The notes under the pieces were generated by a model. The model made no database searches, was not told the DNA's origin, and worked only from the letters and a program-made list of their open reading frames with translations. The translations under genes were made by a program, and so were the position numbers. A DNA stretch of 37,043 nt, taken from contig DVIN01000040.1 of the NCBI GenBank assembly GCA_018711275.1, positions 1 to 37,043 on the forward strand, given 5' to 3'. Of this stretch, positions 1 through 7,886 are shown in pieces (the stretch's first letter is position 1; the number at the start of each line of letters is the position of its first letter). This DNA comes from Candidatus Pullilachnospira intestinigallinarum (GTDB lineage: Bacteria > Bacillota > Clostridia > Lachnospirales > Lachnospiraceae).

Positions 1-99
1 AAGGTTGGTTTGGCGATTGACATTATACCAGAAAAGGGAGGTCAATGCTCTTTTTATTGCAGATTTCCCTTAAAATCAAGGTTTCTAAAGGATTTGTAA
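1..99 (+). CDS. C-terminal tail of an upstream gene (partial)
   Basis: An open frame runs in from the left edge and stops at TAA 97-99, giving about 32 residues that end in FLKDL. It contains a Cys-x4-Cys pair (CSFYC) and a basic end. It is on the same strand as the following membrane protein gene and lies 55 bases before its start. Nothing in the visible piece identifies the family. It could also be chance open sequence, because only 99 bases are visible. Confidence 0.35.
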   Translation, partial: KVGLAIDIIPEKGGQCSFYCRFPLKSRFLKDL

Positions 100-111
100 A
101 CAAAAAAAACG

Positions 112-130
112 GGTAGTATTTGACACTACC
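112..130 (-). terminator. Hairpin with T-run on the minus strand
   Basis: A 6-bp inverted repeat (GGTAGT / ACTACC, 7-base loop) is followed on the minus strand by eight T residues, the complement of 102-109. It would stop leftward transcription, although no leftward gene lies immediately to its right. The hairpin may alternatively be part of the leader of the rightward gene starting at 155. Confidence 0.35.
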
Positions 131-154
131 ACCATTATCATGGAGGAAGAATAT

Positions 155-880
155 ATGAAAAAGGTATCTTATCGTGCAGTCTTTTATGCGGCGGGACTGC
201 TGACCCTGGCTCTGGGACTTACGCTGAATACCAAAGCCGGTCTTGGGGTTTCCTCCATTATCTCTGTTTCCTACAGCATTTCCCTGATCTTTGATCTGAA
301 TTTTGGAAATGTGACGCTGGGGCTTTATACAGTTTTCGTAATCCTGGAGCTGCTGCTTCATCTGGTTCACCATCACCGGGCCCTGCATGAGACGCCCGCG
401 GCGCTGGCGCCTTCCACGCGGGCCAGTCTCAAATATATTTTTTTGACGGACCTTCTGCAGATTCCTCTCAGTATCGTGTTTACAAGATTTCTGAATGTAT
501 TTGCTGCGGTACTTCCGGATGTTCCGGCGGAAAATACCCCCTTTCTTTTTGCCCTGCGGCTTTTGACGGTTATACTGGCAATCGTTCTCACCGGTATCGG
601 AGCGGCCATGTCTTTAAACATGCGTCTGATTCCCAATCCCGGCGATGGAATCGTGCAGGCCATTGCCGACACCATCCATAAAAGCGTGGGTTTCAGCAAA
701 AACTGTTTCGATGTGGTGAATATTGCCCTTGCCTTATCCCTGGGTCTTGCATTTACCGGAAAGCTGGAGGGCGTCGGCATCGGCACCGTGCTGGCCGTGA
801 TCGGCGTGGGAAGATCCATCGCCGTCTTCAATCATTTTTCCCAGGAGCGGATGAAAGCGCTGGCCGGCATTGAGGACTGA
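155..880 (+). CDS. YczE/YyaS/YitT-type integral membrane protein
   Basis: This 241-residue protein is predicted to lie in the cytoplasmic membrane with about six or seven hydrophobic helices. Examples are roughly residues 6-25, 32-50, 54-75, 125-150, 185-205 and 208-225. The motif NPGDGIVQAI before the last third and the overall length fit the YczE/YyaS/YitT group of poorly characterised transport-like proteins; no substrate is known. The ATG at 155 is chosen because GGAGG at 142-146 sits eight bases upstream, whereas the in-frame ATG at 140 overlaps that site. The gene converges on the permease gene on the other strand with one base between stop codons, so no terminator separates them. The family assignment is from sequence feel and motif; the function is not inferable. 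Confidence 0.7.
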   Translation: MKKVSYRAVFYAAGLLTLALGLTLNTKAGLGVSSIISVSYSISLIFDLNFGNVTLGLYTVFVILELLLHLVHHHRALHETPAALAPSTRASLKYIFLTDLLQIPLSIVFTRFLNVFAAVLPDVPAENTPFLFALRLLTVILAIVLTGIGAAMSLNMRLIPNPGDGIVQAIADTIHKSVGFSKNCFDVVNIALALSLGLAFTGKLEGVGIGTVLAVIGVGRSIAVFNHFSQERMKALAGIED

Positions 881-881
881 G

Positions 882-2066
882 TCAGGAAGGCAATCTCCGG
901 TATTTCCGGTATCCCGCCAGCAGCAGAATTGCCGCCGTCACCGGATACAGCAGACAAATCACCTGCCAGCCGGCAAAAAAACTTCCGCCCACCTGCAGCA
1001 GCCGCTGCGAGAGGGCACTGGTCAGATTGGCGGAATTTACCGGCAGATAAGACCAGATCTGACTGAGTATCCGGTATTCGTCCGGAATATGGAATACGCC
1101 TGTCAGCAGCAGATACCCCAGAAGAATCGCCATGGGCGGCGCGGATCCCCGAAATACCAGCGACAGCACCATGGCCACGGCGGCAAACAGCAGGGAAGAA
1201 AGCAGATATACCCCGAAAAGAAGCAGGGCGGCTTTCCCCACCGTAAGACGCCAGGAAAGCATCGGATAATCCAGCTGCAGGGCGGCGGAAAATCCGTCTG
1301 TGCCGTAAACGGAAAAGACGGAAGCTGCGGCCGCCACAGCCAGCAGCAATGCCAGCCCCAGACTGAAGGTGAGGCCCGTAAACGCTTTGGCCAGATAAAG
1401 CGGCTTTTTTCCAAAAGAACTGCTGGCAATCAGCGGAGCTGTTTTCCGGCTGTATTCCTCTGAAAAAATCTGCGGCACACAGACAGATACCCCCAGCATC
1501 ATCAGAAGGGCTACCATGTACAGCACCGACAGATAATTGGTATATCCGTCATCGTAACGGTAGGTCAGTGGAAGCTTCAGCTGCTCCTCCTGTCCGGAGA
1601 GATATTCCTTTTCCGCCTCTGAAAGCAGCAGCTTTGTCCATCCCTGTTCCACTGCCGCCCTCCGCAGGTCATACATTTCCCCGGCCGATATGGTATTCCA
1701 GCGGTTGTTGGCAATCCGCAGCACAAAGTTGTAAATTTCACTGTAAGGGCGGGCATACTGCTGGTATTCCCTGGTGGCGGTATAGATTTCGGCATCCTCC
1801 GGAACCTTTCCGTATGCCTCCTGCATCTTATCCAGAAGGGAATCATCCAGAAGCTCACCGGACAGTCTGCGGGCATAGCCGCTGTCTGTCCGAAGCATAT
1901 TGGCATGGGTGTCCACCTTCTCTCCATTGACGTACACATCGCCCAGCAGGGCAGACAATCCGGCAAAAATGGTCATTGCCGTCAGCAGGATTGCCGTGAC
2001 CCACACAAGCTTTCTCTGAAACAGTTTCCGGTACTCCATTCGTACCAGTTCCCAGAAATTAAACAT
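882..2066 (-). CDS. ABC-2 type transporter permease subunit
   Basis: This 394-residue membrane protein follows the ABC-2 pattern. A short cytoplasmic N-terminus (VRMEYRKLFQRK) precedes a first helix at about residues 20-42. A large extracytoplasmic domain follows at about 45-175, then five more helices that end in a basic tail. It should form the channel for the ATPase encoded just upstream, whose stop codon overlaps this start by 8 bases. The substrate cannot be read from sequence. Transporters of this layout often export peptides, lipids or antibiotics, and control by the sigma factor at the head of the operon would suit an envelope-stress or detoxification role; that is inference. Confidence 0.8.
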   Translation of the reverse strand: MFNFWELVRMEYRKLFQRKLVWVTAILLTAMTIFAGLSALLGDVYVNGEKVDTHANMLRTDSGYARRLSGELLDDSLLDKMQEAYGKVPEDAEIYTATREYQQYARPYSEIYNFVLRIANNRWNTISAGEMYDLRRAAVEQGWTKLLLSEAEKEYLSGQEEQLKLPLTYRYDDGYTNYLSVLYMVALLMMLGVSVCVPQIFSEEYSRKTAPLIASSSFGKKPLYLAKAFTGLTFSLGLALLLAVAAAASVFSVYGTDGFSAALQLDYPMLSWRLTVGKAALLLFGVYLLSSLLFAAVAMVLSLVFRGSAPPMAILLGYLLLTGVFHIPDEYRILSQIWSYLPVNSANLTSALSQRLLQVGGSFFAGWQVICLLYPVTAAILLLAGYRKYRRLPS

Positions 2067-2766
2067 CAGGCGCCTCCTCTCCCAGTCTTTTCATACAGAA
2101 TTCTTCCAACGGCTCCGCAAGGCTTGCACAGTCTCCGTTGTAAATCAGCTGTCCTTCCTTCATCAGAAGAATTTTATCCGCGATCTGCTCCACATCCGAC
2201 ACGATATGGGTGGACAGAATCACCACATTCTCCTCTCCCATCCGGGCAATCAGATTCCGGAACCGCACTCGCTCCCGGGGATCCAGTCCCGCGGTGGGCT
2301 CGTCCAGAACCAGCAGCTGCGGCCGGTTCAGGAGTGCCTGGGCGATTCCCAGCCGTTGCCGTATTCCTCCGGAATAGGTGCGGATTTTCTTTCTTCCCAT
2401 TTCCTCCAGCCCCACAAGAGCCAGCAGTTCGCGGCTTCTGGAGGTGGCCTGCGCCCTGGAAAGCCCCTTCAGAAGTCCCAGATACACCAGAAAATCCATT
2501 CCGGTAAAATTCGGATAGTACCCGAAATCCTGGGGAAGGTATCCCAGCATACTGCGGTACGTCTCCGTGGCCACATCATAGCCCTGAAAAGTGACGGTTC
2601 CCCCGGTGGGCTTCAGCACCCCACAGATCATCCTCAGCAGAGTGGTTTTTCCGGCCCCGTTGGCCCCCAGAAGCCCGTAAACCCCTGTTCCCAAAGACAG
2701 GGAAATCCGGTCCACCGCAATTTTATTTTTATATTGTTTTGTCAGCCGGTCAATTCTCAGCTCCAT
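2059..2766 (-). CDS. ABC transporter ATP-binding protein
   Basis: This 235-residue cytoplasmic ATPase belongs to the single-NBD ABC-2 exporter type. Visible motifs in order are Walker A GANGAGKTT (about 34-42), the Q-loop LPQDFG, signature YSGGIRQRLG, Walker B LLVLDEPTAGLD, and the H-loop STH. The start at 2766 is supported by GGAGG seven bases upstream. Longer readings upstream only run through the out-of-frame preceding gene. It overlaps the preceding membrane protein gene by 10 bases and the permease gene by 8, so the three are probably translationally coupled and make one transporter. Confidence 0.9.
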   Translation of the reverse strand: MELRIDRLTKQYKNKIAVDRISLSLGTGVYGLLGANGAGKTTLLRMICGVLKPTGGTVTFQGYDVATETYRSMLGYLPQDFGYYPNFTGMDFLVYLGLLKGLSRAQATSRSRELLALVGLEEMGRKKIRTYSGGIRQRLGIAQALLNRPQLLVLDEPTAGLDPRERVRFRNLIARMGEENVVILSTHIVSDVEQIADKILLMKEGQLIYNGDCASLAEPLEEFCMKRLGEEAPDV

Positions 2767-3491
2767 ACATATTCCTCCGCCTGTCTCATATATTTTATTC
2801 CCTCCCGCAGCGCCAGCACAGCCAGAACCAGCAGCAATGCCAGCCAGCCGGCAGCCGGGAGATATTCCGCCAGTTTCCGGATCACCATCGTACCGGCTGC
2901 GGTCAGCCCGCTGACCAGCCCGCTGATCCCGAAACATACATACATTCCCTCCGGCCCCCGCAGTTTCCGCACCGCGGCCATCTGAAGAAATGCTGAAAGA
3001 AAATAGGGAATCAGCAGCACGCATCCGGTCTGCCACAGGCTCATTTTTCCTGTCACCCTCAGAAGAGGGATCAGGATTCCCATCAGCAACAGATTTTCCA
3101 GTCCCAGAATCCCCATGCGGGCTGCCACCACCGCTTTCAGGGAATGGCGGGCCGCCAGCTCCAGTTCCTCCATCCCGTACCGGGCGGAACGTCCCGTCTC
3201 AGTGGCAAGTGTAAGAGCCAGAAACGGCATCAGAGCCGCCAGCATCTGAAACAGCTCCCGTCTGCCGCTCCGGGCAGCCCAGACGCCCGCCAGAAACACG
3301 GCCGCGGAAAGGGCCCAGTTCCATTTTCGGATATAACCCGCCTGCATCCACAGAAAAGAGGCCGGATGCCTTTGATGCCCCGCCGCCATCCGCGAAACGG
3401 AGGCGAGAAATTCCCGCTTCCTTTTGGGGGGCGGCGCCGTATAGCAGCTTTTCAGCTGCTCCTGCAGCTGTTTTTCCCATTTCCTGCTCAT
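2757..3491 (-). CDS. Membrane protein between ECF sigma factor and ABC genes; possible sensor
   Basis: This 244-residue protein has a cytoplasmic, basic N-terminal segment of about 50 residues (one Cys, a PPPKRKREF stretch) and then about six hydrophobic helices. No zinc-type HxxxCxxC anti-sigma motif is visible, and I do not recognise a named family. Its ATG overlaps the sigma factor stop codon in an ATGA arrangement, with AGGAGG upstream. It runs 10 bases into the ATPase gene. Position suggests either a second transporter subunit or the membrane regulator of the sigma factor. Both are inference from gene order. Confidence 0.7.
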   Translation of the reverse strand: MSRKWEKQLQEQLKSCYTAPPPKRKREFLASVSRMAAGHQRHPASFLWMQAGYIRKWNWALSAAVFLAGVWAARSGRRELFQMLAALMPFLALTLATETGRSARYGMEELELAARHSLKAVVAARMGILGLENLLLMGILIPLLRVTGKMSLWQTGCVLLIPYFLSAFLQMAAVRKLRGPEGMYVCFGISGLVSGLTAAGTMVIRKLAEYLPAAGWLALLLVLAVLALREGIKYMRQAEEYVWS

Positions 3492-3994
3492 AAAAAATCC
3501 TCCTTTCTCAGACATTGCCGCAGCTGATCCAGTCCACGCTTCAGCCGCCGGTGTACCGCAAATCTGGAAATCCCCAGAATTTTCCCGATCTGGGCGGCAG
3601 ACAGGTCGTTGACATATCTGAGGAAAATCATCTCCTGCAGCTCCTCCTCCAGCCGGGCCATGGCCTCTTTCAGCGTCAGCGCCGAAAGCAGCTGATCCTC
3701 CCCGGCAGCTTCCATGTCTGCCGCATGGGGCCGGATTTGCGGCATTCTGCCATCGGCTTCCCGGGATGGCGGTACGCCATCCAATGGGAGACTCTGTTTC
3801 CTGCGGAAGTGATCCATGCAGAGATTCCTGGCTATGGCGTACAGATAAGCCAGCTGCCTGCCCTGCTCCCGGTATCCGGTAGTTTCCAGAAATTTCAGAA
3901 AGGTTTCCTGGGTCAGATCCTCCGCTGTCTCCGGATGGCCGGTTTTCATATAGCAATAGCGGTATATATTGTCATACTGTTCGCTCAAATCCAT
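3488..3994 (-). CDS. ECF-type RNA polymerase sigma factor
   Basis: This 168-residue protein has the two-domain layout of extracytoplasmic function sigma factors. The sigma-2 region carries the RYCYMKTGHPETAEDLTQETF helix and the WLYAIARN-like stretch YLYAIARNLCMDHFRR. After a variable linker, sigma-4 ends with the helix-turn-helix DLSAAQIGKILGISRFAVH. It would direct polymerase to a small set of promoters, normally including its own operon. The ATG at 3994 has AGGAGG seven bases upstream (complement of 4002-4007). It heads a four-gene overlapping operon with an ABC transporter. No recognisable anti-sigma factor is adjacent, unless the following membrane protein serves as one. Confidence 0.88.
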   Translation of the reverse strand: MDLSEQYDNIYRYCYMKTGHPETAEDLTQETFLKFLETTGYREQGRQLAYLYAIARNLCMDHFRRKQSLPLDGVPPSREADGRMPQIRPHAADMEAAGEDQLLSALTLKEAMARLEEELQEMIFLRYVNDLSAAQIGKILGISRFAVHRRLKRGLDQLRQCLRKEDFL

Positions 3995-4153
3995 AACCCG
4001 GCCTCCTTTCCTGTGTAAGATCCGGCGTGTGTCCGCCCTGGCAGGCCGTCTGCGGCTGTCCGCCGGATGGTGTTCTGATAACGTCATCACTTATATAACG
4101 GATGAGGGCGTTGGTTTGTGCGGGGTGAAAAAGAAATAATTATATTTTTGCTG

Positions 4154-4177
4154 TCGTTTTAAACGATACTTGTATCG
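4154..4177. promoter_or_regulatory. Two adjoining inverted repeats (candidate operator)
   Basis: TCGTTT-T-AAACGA (4154-4166) is immediately followed by and shares bases with CGATAC-TT-GTATCG (4164-4177). Both dyads are perfect and the second covers the -35 hexamer of the amidase promoter. This geometry fits a repressor site, but no regulator gene is next to it. Confidence 0.5.
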
Positions 4178-4198
4178 GAGTAGATTATGCATTATACT
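4170..4198 (+). promoter_or_regulatory. Sigma-A type promoter of the amidase gene
   Basis: TTGTAT (4170-4175) and TATACT (4193-4198) are separated by 17 bases. Transcription would start near 4205, downstream of the ATG at 4187. This supports the TTG at 4238 as the true start of the amidase. Confidence 0.6.
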
Positions 4199-4237
4199 TT
4201 TCTAAAATATCTTATCAACAGTTGGAGGATCACACAA

Positions 4238-5020
4238 TTGAAAATCGGAGCCTGTCAGTTTAAAGTGACAAATCATATAACAAAGAATCTGGAAATTATG
4301 AAGCGTTCGATATTGGATGCCTCTTCCCAGGGGGTTTCTCTGTTAGTTTTCCCGGAATGTGCTTTTACCGGTTATCCTCCCCGGGATATAGAAACTTCCT
4401 CTGCCGTCAATTTTGAAGAATTGGAAAAAGCGCATCGTAAAATGCAGTGTCTGTCAAATCAGAAGAACATGCATATTATCGCCGGAACAATTATTCAGAA
4501 TGAAAAAAGATATTTCAACAGTGCAATGATCTGTTCGCCGGGAAGACAGCCTTCTTTTTATCATAAACGAGCACTTTGGGGTTGGGATCGGGATAATTTT
4601 ACTGCCGCAGACAGTGACGGCATATTAGAGGTGGATGGATGGCGGATTGGCATACGAATCTGTTTTGAAGTACGTTTTCCGGAGTATTTCAGAGAACTAT
4701 ACAGGGTACATACCGACTTAAATATTATATTGTTCTATGATGTGTCTGAGCAGAAAAATCCGGACAGATATGATCTGATAGAATCTCACATAAGAACCAG
4801 AGCTGTGGAAAATGTCACTTATACCCTGACCGTAAATACCGCATCTTTTTATCAGACTGCTCCGACTGCTTTATACGACAGATCCGGAAAGAGCATTGCC
4901 AAACTGAACAGGAACCAGGAAGAGATTCTCACATACAATTTGGAAAAGAGTTCTCTGAATTTTGGGGAACAAGGCAGACAAGAAATTTCAGAAGAGTTGG
5001 TATGGGGATGGGAAAAGTAA
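4238..5020 (+). CDS. Carbon-nitrogen hydrolase (nitrilase superfamily amidase)
   Basis: This 260-residue enzyme of the nitrilase fold would hydrolyse a carbon-nitrogen bond (amide or N-carbamoyl type) in the cytoplasm; the substrate is unknown. The Glu-Lys-Cys triad is visible: E40 in VFPECAFTGY, K110 in FYHKRALW, and C142 in ICFEVRFPEYFREL. The start is taken as TTG 4238 because GGAGG at 4224-4228 lies nine bases before it. An ATG at 4187 falls inside the promoter and has no ribosome site. The gene is clearly more AT-rich than its neighbours, which may mark transfer. It stands alone behind its own promoter, with a small membrane protein gene 30 bases downstream. Confidence 0.82.
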   Translation: MKIGACQFKVTNHITKNLEIMKRSILDASSQGVSLLVFPECAFTGYPPRDIETSSAVNFEELEKAHRKMQCLSNQKNMHIIAGTIIQNEKRYFNSAMICSPGRQPSFYHKRALWGWDRDNFTAADSDGILEVDGWRIGIRICFEVRFPEYFRELYRVHTDLNIILFYDVSEQKNPDRYDLIESHIRTRAVENVTYTLTVNTASFYQTAPTALYDRSGKSIAKLNRNQEEILTYNLEKSSLNFGEQGRQEISEELVWGWEK

Positions 5021-5050
5021 TGATTTTGCAGTAGTTCAGAAAAATAAGAA

Positions 5051-5500
5051 ATGGAAGATTTTGAAAAAATGATCAAAATAATAAAAAAACGCCTGGCTTC
5101 CGCTGCCGCCTGGATAATCCTGTTCCTCATTATCGCGGCAGTCATCGCCATTCTGTCCGTGGCCGGGGGCACGATTATGACATTTTTCGGATTTCACGCC
5201 GATTCTTTCGGAAGCATTATCCTGTTCTTCCTTCTGGCCGGTATCATTGGTTTTTTGGGGGAAATTTTCGCAAAAGCATTTCCTTCTGTGCTGTATAAAC
5301 GCAGTCTGCTGACATTTGGCGGAGCCGGGATTGTGTTTGTGACGCTGGATACCATTTTTTCCATACTCAGTTTTCTGGCGGCGGACGCCCTGATGGACAG
5401 CGTAACGGCATCGGATCTGGCCCTTGCGGTGCTTTCTTTTCTTCTGTCCGTGCTGTCACTGAAGGATTTTTCCAGAGAGCTTTCCGCATCAGAGGAGTAA
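5051..5500 (+). CDS. Small membrane protein resembling YrvL
   Basis: This 149-residue protein has a basic N-terminus and four hydrophobic helices, roughly residues 16-40, 56-75, 92-112 and 122-138. The stretches GFHADSFGSIILFFL and ADALMDSVTAS resemble the regulatory YrvL family, known from Bacillus as a membrane regulator of an oxalate-related decarboxylase. No such decarboxylase is present here, so a function cannot be carried over. The ribosome site is weak: only AT-rich sequence precedes ATG 5051, and ATG 5069 is an alternative. It lies 30 bases after the amidase gene, may be cotranscribed with it, and ends just before a strong terminator. Confidence 0.65.
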   Translation: MEDFEKMIKIIKKRLASAAAWIILFLIIAAVIAILSVAGGTIMTFFGFHADSFGSIILFFLLAGIIGFLGEIFAKAFPSVLYKRSLLTFGGAGIVFVTLDTIFSILSFLAADALMDSVTASDLALAVLSFLLSVLSLKDFSRELSASEE

Positions 5501-5503
5501 ACA

Positions 5504-5554
5504 AAACGGGCATCTTCCATTTCCCACAGTAAAGGTCATGGAAGATGCCCGTTT
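5504..5554. terminator. Strong intrinsic terminator, usable from both sides
   Basis: A perfect 17-bp inverted repeat (5504-5520 with 5538-5554, core ACGGGCATCTTCCAT) with a 17-base loop is followed by a T-rich stretch on the plus strand, and AAA/TTT ends make it work from both sides. It closes the YrvL-like gene and lies beyond the truncated esterase on the other strand. Confidence 0.85.
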
Positions 5555-5620
5555 GTCTTTCTTTCGTTTTATAATATGCCTAATCTGTCATTTTTCGTGT
5601 CATGGCTTCATTCATGCGTT

Positions 5621-6142
5621 TCAGCTGCCGGTTCCGGGGACTGTCCGGCACATATTCCAGTTTCCGCACCGGAAGGAAATCAGCTGCTTGATCAGAGCAG
5701 AGGAAAATGCGGTGATATACCCGAAGGTTTCCGGATTTCGCAGGCCGTTGACAATGGCGCCAAACCCTCCCATGGAAAGGCCTCCGATAAATGTCTGTTC
5801 CCGCTCTCTGGAAAGGGGAAAAGTATTGCGCGTAAAATCCACCAGTTCCTGGCTGACAAAGGTGCCATAAGCCGCTCCGGTCAGGGGAGAATCCGCGTAA
5901 AAGGAGTTTTCTCCGTTTGGAAGAACGATGGCCAGGGAATACTGATCGGCAAGCTTCCACAGGGATTCCATGGCATACCAGCTTGCCTGACTTCCGGTCA
6001 TCCCGTGGAGCAGATACAGCGTTGGCAACGGTCCCTTTTGCGGCAGTTCCCGATATTGCCCCTGATCCGTCGGTAAAAGTACAAAGCAGCGTACTGACCG
6101 GTTCAGAACCTGAGAGAAAAATTCCACATTACAAAAAGCCAT
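5621..6142 (-). pseudogene. Esterase family alpha/beta hydrolase, C-terminally truncated
   Basis: The first 150 or so residues fit the esterase-D/tributyrin-esterase group: oxyanion-hole LLHGMTGSQASW, nucleophile elbow GGLSMGGFG, and PNGENSFYAD between them. Such enzymes are usually about 250-260 residues. This frame ends at 173, and the last 20 residues (rich in Cys, Trp, Arg) no longer look like the family. The acid and His of the triad, expected further downstream, are missing. No other frame restores a convincing continuation before the terminator at 5554. It has a proper ribosome site (GGAGGTGTGATCTT before ATG), so a short product may still be made, but a working hydrolase is unlikely. 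Confidence 0.65.
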
Positions 6143-6166
6143 AAGATCACACCTCCGATTGTTTTT

Positions 6167-6331
6167 TTATTCTACAAGACTGATACTGCCAAGCCATTCA
6201 GATACCGCATCCGCTTCACCGGTATTCTCCGTTGTATCCTGAGAAGCATCTGCTTTGCTGACAGTATCCGTAACGGTTTCTTCTTCGCCAGCCATGACAG
6301 TCGGAATCTTTTTCCATTCCTTCAATTTCAT
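6167..6331 (-). other. 54-codon frame, probable gene remnant
   Basis: A Glu/Asp/Thr-rich frame lies between the aldo/keto reductase and the esterase, ending in SISLVE. It has no ribosome site. Just upstream another frame carries KTTYEIEGME, which would join naturally to it after a one-base shift, so it may be the decayed end of a secreted or lipoprotein-like gene. I do not recognise the family. Confidence 0.25.
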
Positions 6332-6382
6332 AAGTAGTCTTCGTGGCCGGACCGGTAATCATAAATGCCGCCGTTTTTCAAA

Positions 6383-7246
6383 TTACAGACTGGTCAGCAC
6401 TGGGTTGTTCAAATAGTCGTACACCCGTTTCACCTCACTGATCTTCCGGGTATCCAGCATGGATGGGCAGTTCTTATCAATCGAGGCGATCTTTTCCATA
6501 TCTTCTTTATCCAGGTTAAAATCCCAGATAGCCATATTTTCCATCATCCGCTCTTTATGAACAGATTTTGGAATGATAACAACCCCCTGCTGCACATTCC
6601 AGCGCAGGATGATCTGTGCCGGTGTCTTTCCATACTTTTTGGCGATTTCCAGCAGGACCGGCTCTGTAAACATTCCTTTCAAACCTTCCGCAAAAGGCGC
6701 CCATGCCTCCGGCTGTATGTGGAGTTCCTTCATCAGCGAAAGTTCCTCATATCGCTGATAATGAGGATGGCGCTCAATCTGGTTGATCTGAGGCTGAATT
6801 TCCGCGTTATAACACAGATCCAGCAGCCGGTCCGGCAGGAAATTGCATACGCCGATGGCCCGGACCTTTCCCTCCTGATACAATTCTTCCAGCGCGCGCC
6901 AGGATCCATAGTAGTCCCCAAACGGCATGTGGATCAAATATAAATCCAGGTAAGTAAGCCCCAGATTGTCCAAAGATTCATGAAAAGCGGCTTTTGTTTT
7001 CTCATATCCCATCTGCTGGATATAGGCTTTTGTGGTAATAAACAATTCCTCTCTGGGAACACCACTGTTTTGGATCGCTCTTCCCACCGCCTTCTCATTT
7101 TGATAGGAGCTGGCGGTGTCAATCAGTCGGTATCCCGTTGAAATGGCATCCTTTACCACCTGTTCGCAGGTTTCTTCCGGAATCTGAAAAACTCCAAATC
7201 CTTCCATCGGCATCCTTACGCCATTGCTCAATTTCACTGTTTCCAT
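6383..7246 (-). CDS. Aldo/keto reductase
   Basis: This complete 287-residue NADPH-dependent oxidoreductase belongs to the AKR fold. The catalytic tetrad is present: D43 and Y48 in LIDTASSYQNE, K73 in FITTKAY, and H106 in YLIHMPFG. The cofactor loop IPKSVHKERM is near residue 230. It would reduce small aldehydes or ketones in the cytoplasm; the physiological substrate is unknown. The ribosome site AAAGGAGG precedes the start. Immediately upstream on the same strand are pieces of a second, broken aldo/keto reductase, so two such genes may once have stood side by side. Confidence 0.92.
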   Translation of the reverse strand: METVKLSNGVRMPMEGFGVFQIPEETCEQVVKDAISTGYRLIDTASSYQNEKAVGRAIQNSGVPREELFITTKAYIQQMGYEKTKAAFHESLDNLGLTYLDLYLIHMPFGDYYGSWRALEELYQEGKVRAIGVCNFLPDRLLDLCYNAEIQPQINQIERHPHYQRYEELSLMKELHIQPEAWAPFAEGLKGMFTEPVLLEIAKKYGKTPAQIILRWNVQQGVVIIPKSVHKERMMENMAIWDFNLDKEDMEKIASIDKNCPSMLDTRKISEVKRVYDYLNNPVLTSL

Positions 7247-7261
7247 TATAAAGAACCTCCT

Positions 7262-7420
7262 TTACTTCTCCCTGATTTTCCACCATACTCTCCTGCTGAG
7301 CATTATACCTGGCCAATTCCTAATTCCTCCAATACGGGAAGAAATCGCTTCCACAGGCATTGTGGGGTCGGCACGATGTTGATATAACAGGTCAAATTTA
7401 TTGTACTCCGGTTTACCCAT
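7262..7420 (-). pseudogene. Internal fragment of a second aldo/keto reductase
   Basis: A 52-codon frame contains YNKFDLLYQHRADPTMPVEA, a close match to the conserved IDLYYQHRVDPNVPIEEV segment (strand 4 with the catalytic His) of AKR11/13-type reductases. Sequence on both sides is unrelated: it is preceded by a stop codon, and it runs into IRNWPGIMLSRRVWWK before TAA. It has no ribosome site. A matching N-terminal piece lies about 1 kb away, at 8415-8456. Confidence 0.7.
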
Positions 7421-7542
7421 CTATACAAATACCTATGGCTAATGGTTTCCAATACGTTTTATGAATGGTAAGGGTCAGCGGTTACTTGATTCAGCCTTTT
7501 CAGCTTTTTCTTTTGGTGCAGAGTAATTTCTGCATAAAGAAA

Positions 7543-7568
7543 AGACCGCAGGTGTCTGCCCACGGTCT
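7543..7568 (-). terminator. Probable terminator of the GNAT remnant
   Basis: AGACCG / CGGTCT arms with an inner two-base-pair extension are followed on the minus strand by TTTCTTT. It lies just past the end of the broken acetyltransferase frame and probably belonged to it. Confidence 0.45.
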
Positions 7569-7574
7569 GATACA

Positions 7575-7886
7575 TTATGATGATTTATTTTGCACCTGGC
7601 AGAACAAGATCAGGTAGGCGCATTTTCCGTTGGGATTGTCCGGAGATGGCATCTCATGCTAGAGACACATCCCGCCGCATCCGACGATTTCTTCACCGAT
7701 GTAGGCAAAGCAGGCGATATGTCCGTCCCGGGGCAGTTCCGCCTGATAGTAGCGGCGTTTTTCTGCTTCCAACTCTGTTACGGACTGCGCCGGGGGAATC
7801 GCAAACACCTCGTGCAATACTTCCATTCGCCATTGCGTCAATAAATCAATGTCCCGGATTGTGGCCTGCCGGATTTGAATCACCAT
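7575..7886 (-). pseudogene. GNAT N-acetyltransferase with nonsense codon, truncated
   Basis: The frame starts IQIRQATIRDIDLLTQWRME and reaches GEEIVGCGGMCL, typical of the N-terminal half of GNAT acetyltransferases. It then meets TAG at 7659-7661. Reading through gives HEMPSPDNPNGKCAYL, the normal continuation in this subfamily (usually CLYHEMPSPDNP...CAYLMN). The TAG has therefore replaced a Tyr codon. After CAYL the sequence diverges and stops at 7575-7577, so the acetyl-CoA-binding half is gone. The ATG at 7884-7886 overlaps the stop codon of the preceding adenylation-domain remnant (TAATG), showing the two were once coupled. Confidence 0.75.

Noticed and set aside
2767-3956. Extended N-terminal readings of the ABC ATPase and membrane protein
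   Set aside because: The extra residues are out-of-frame translations of the upstream overlapping genes, and strong ribosome sites mark the internal starts.
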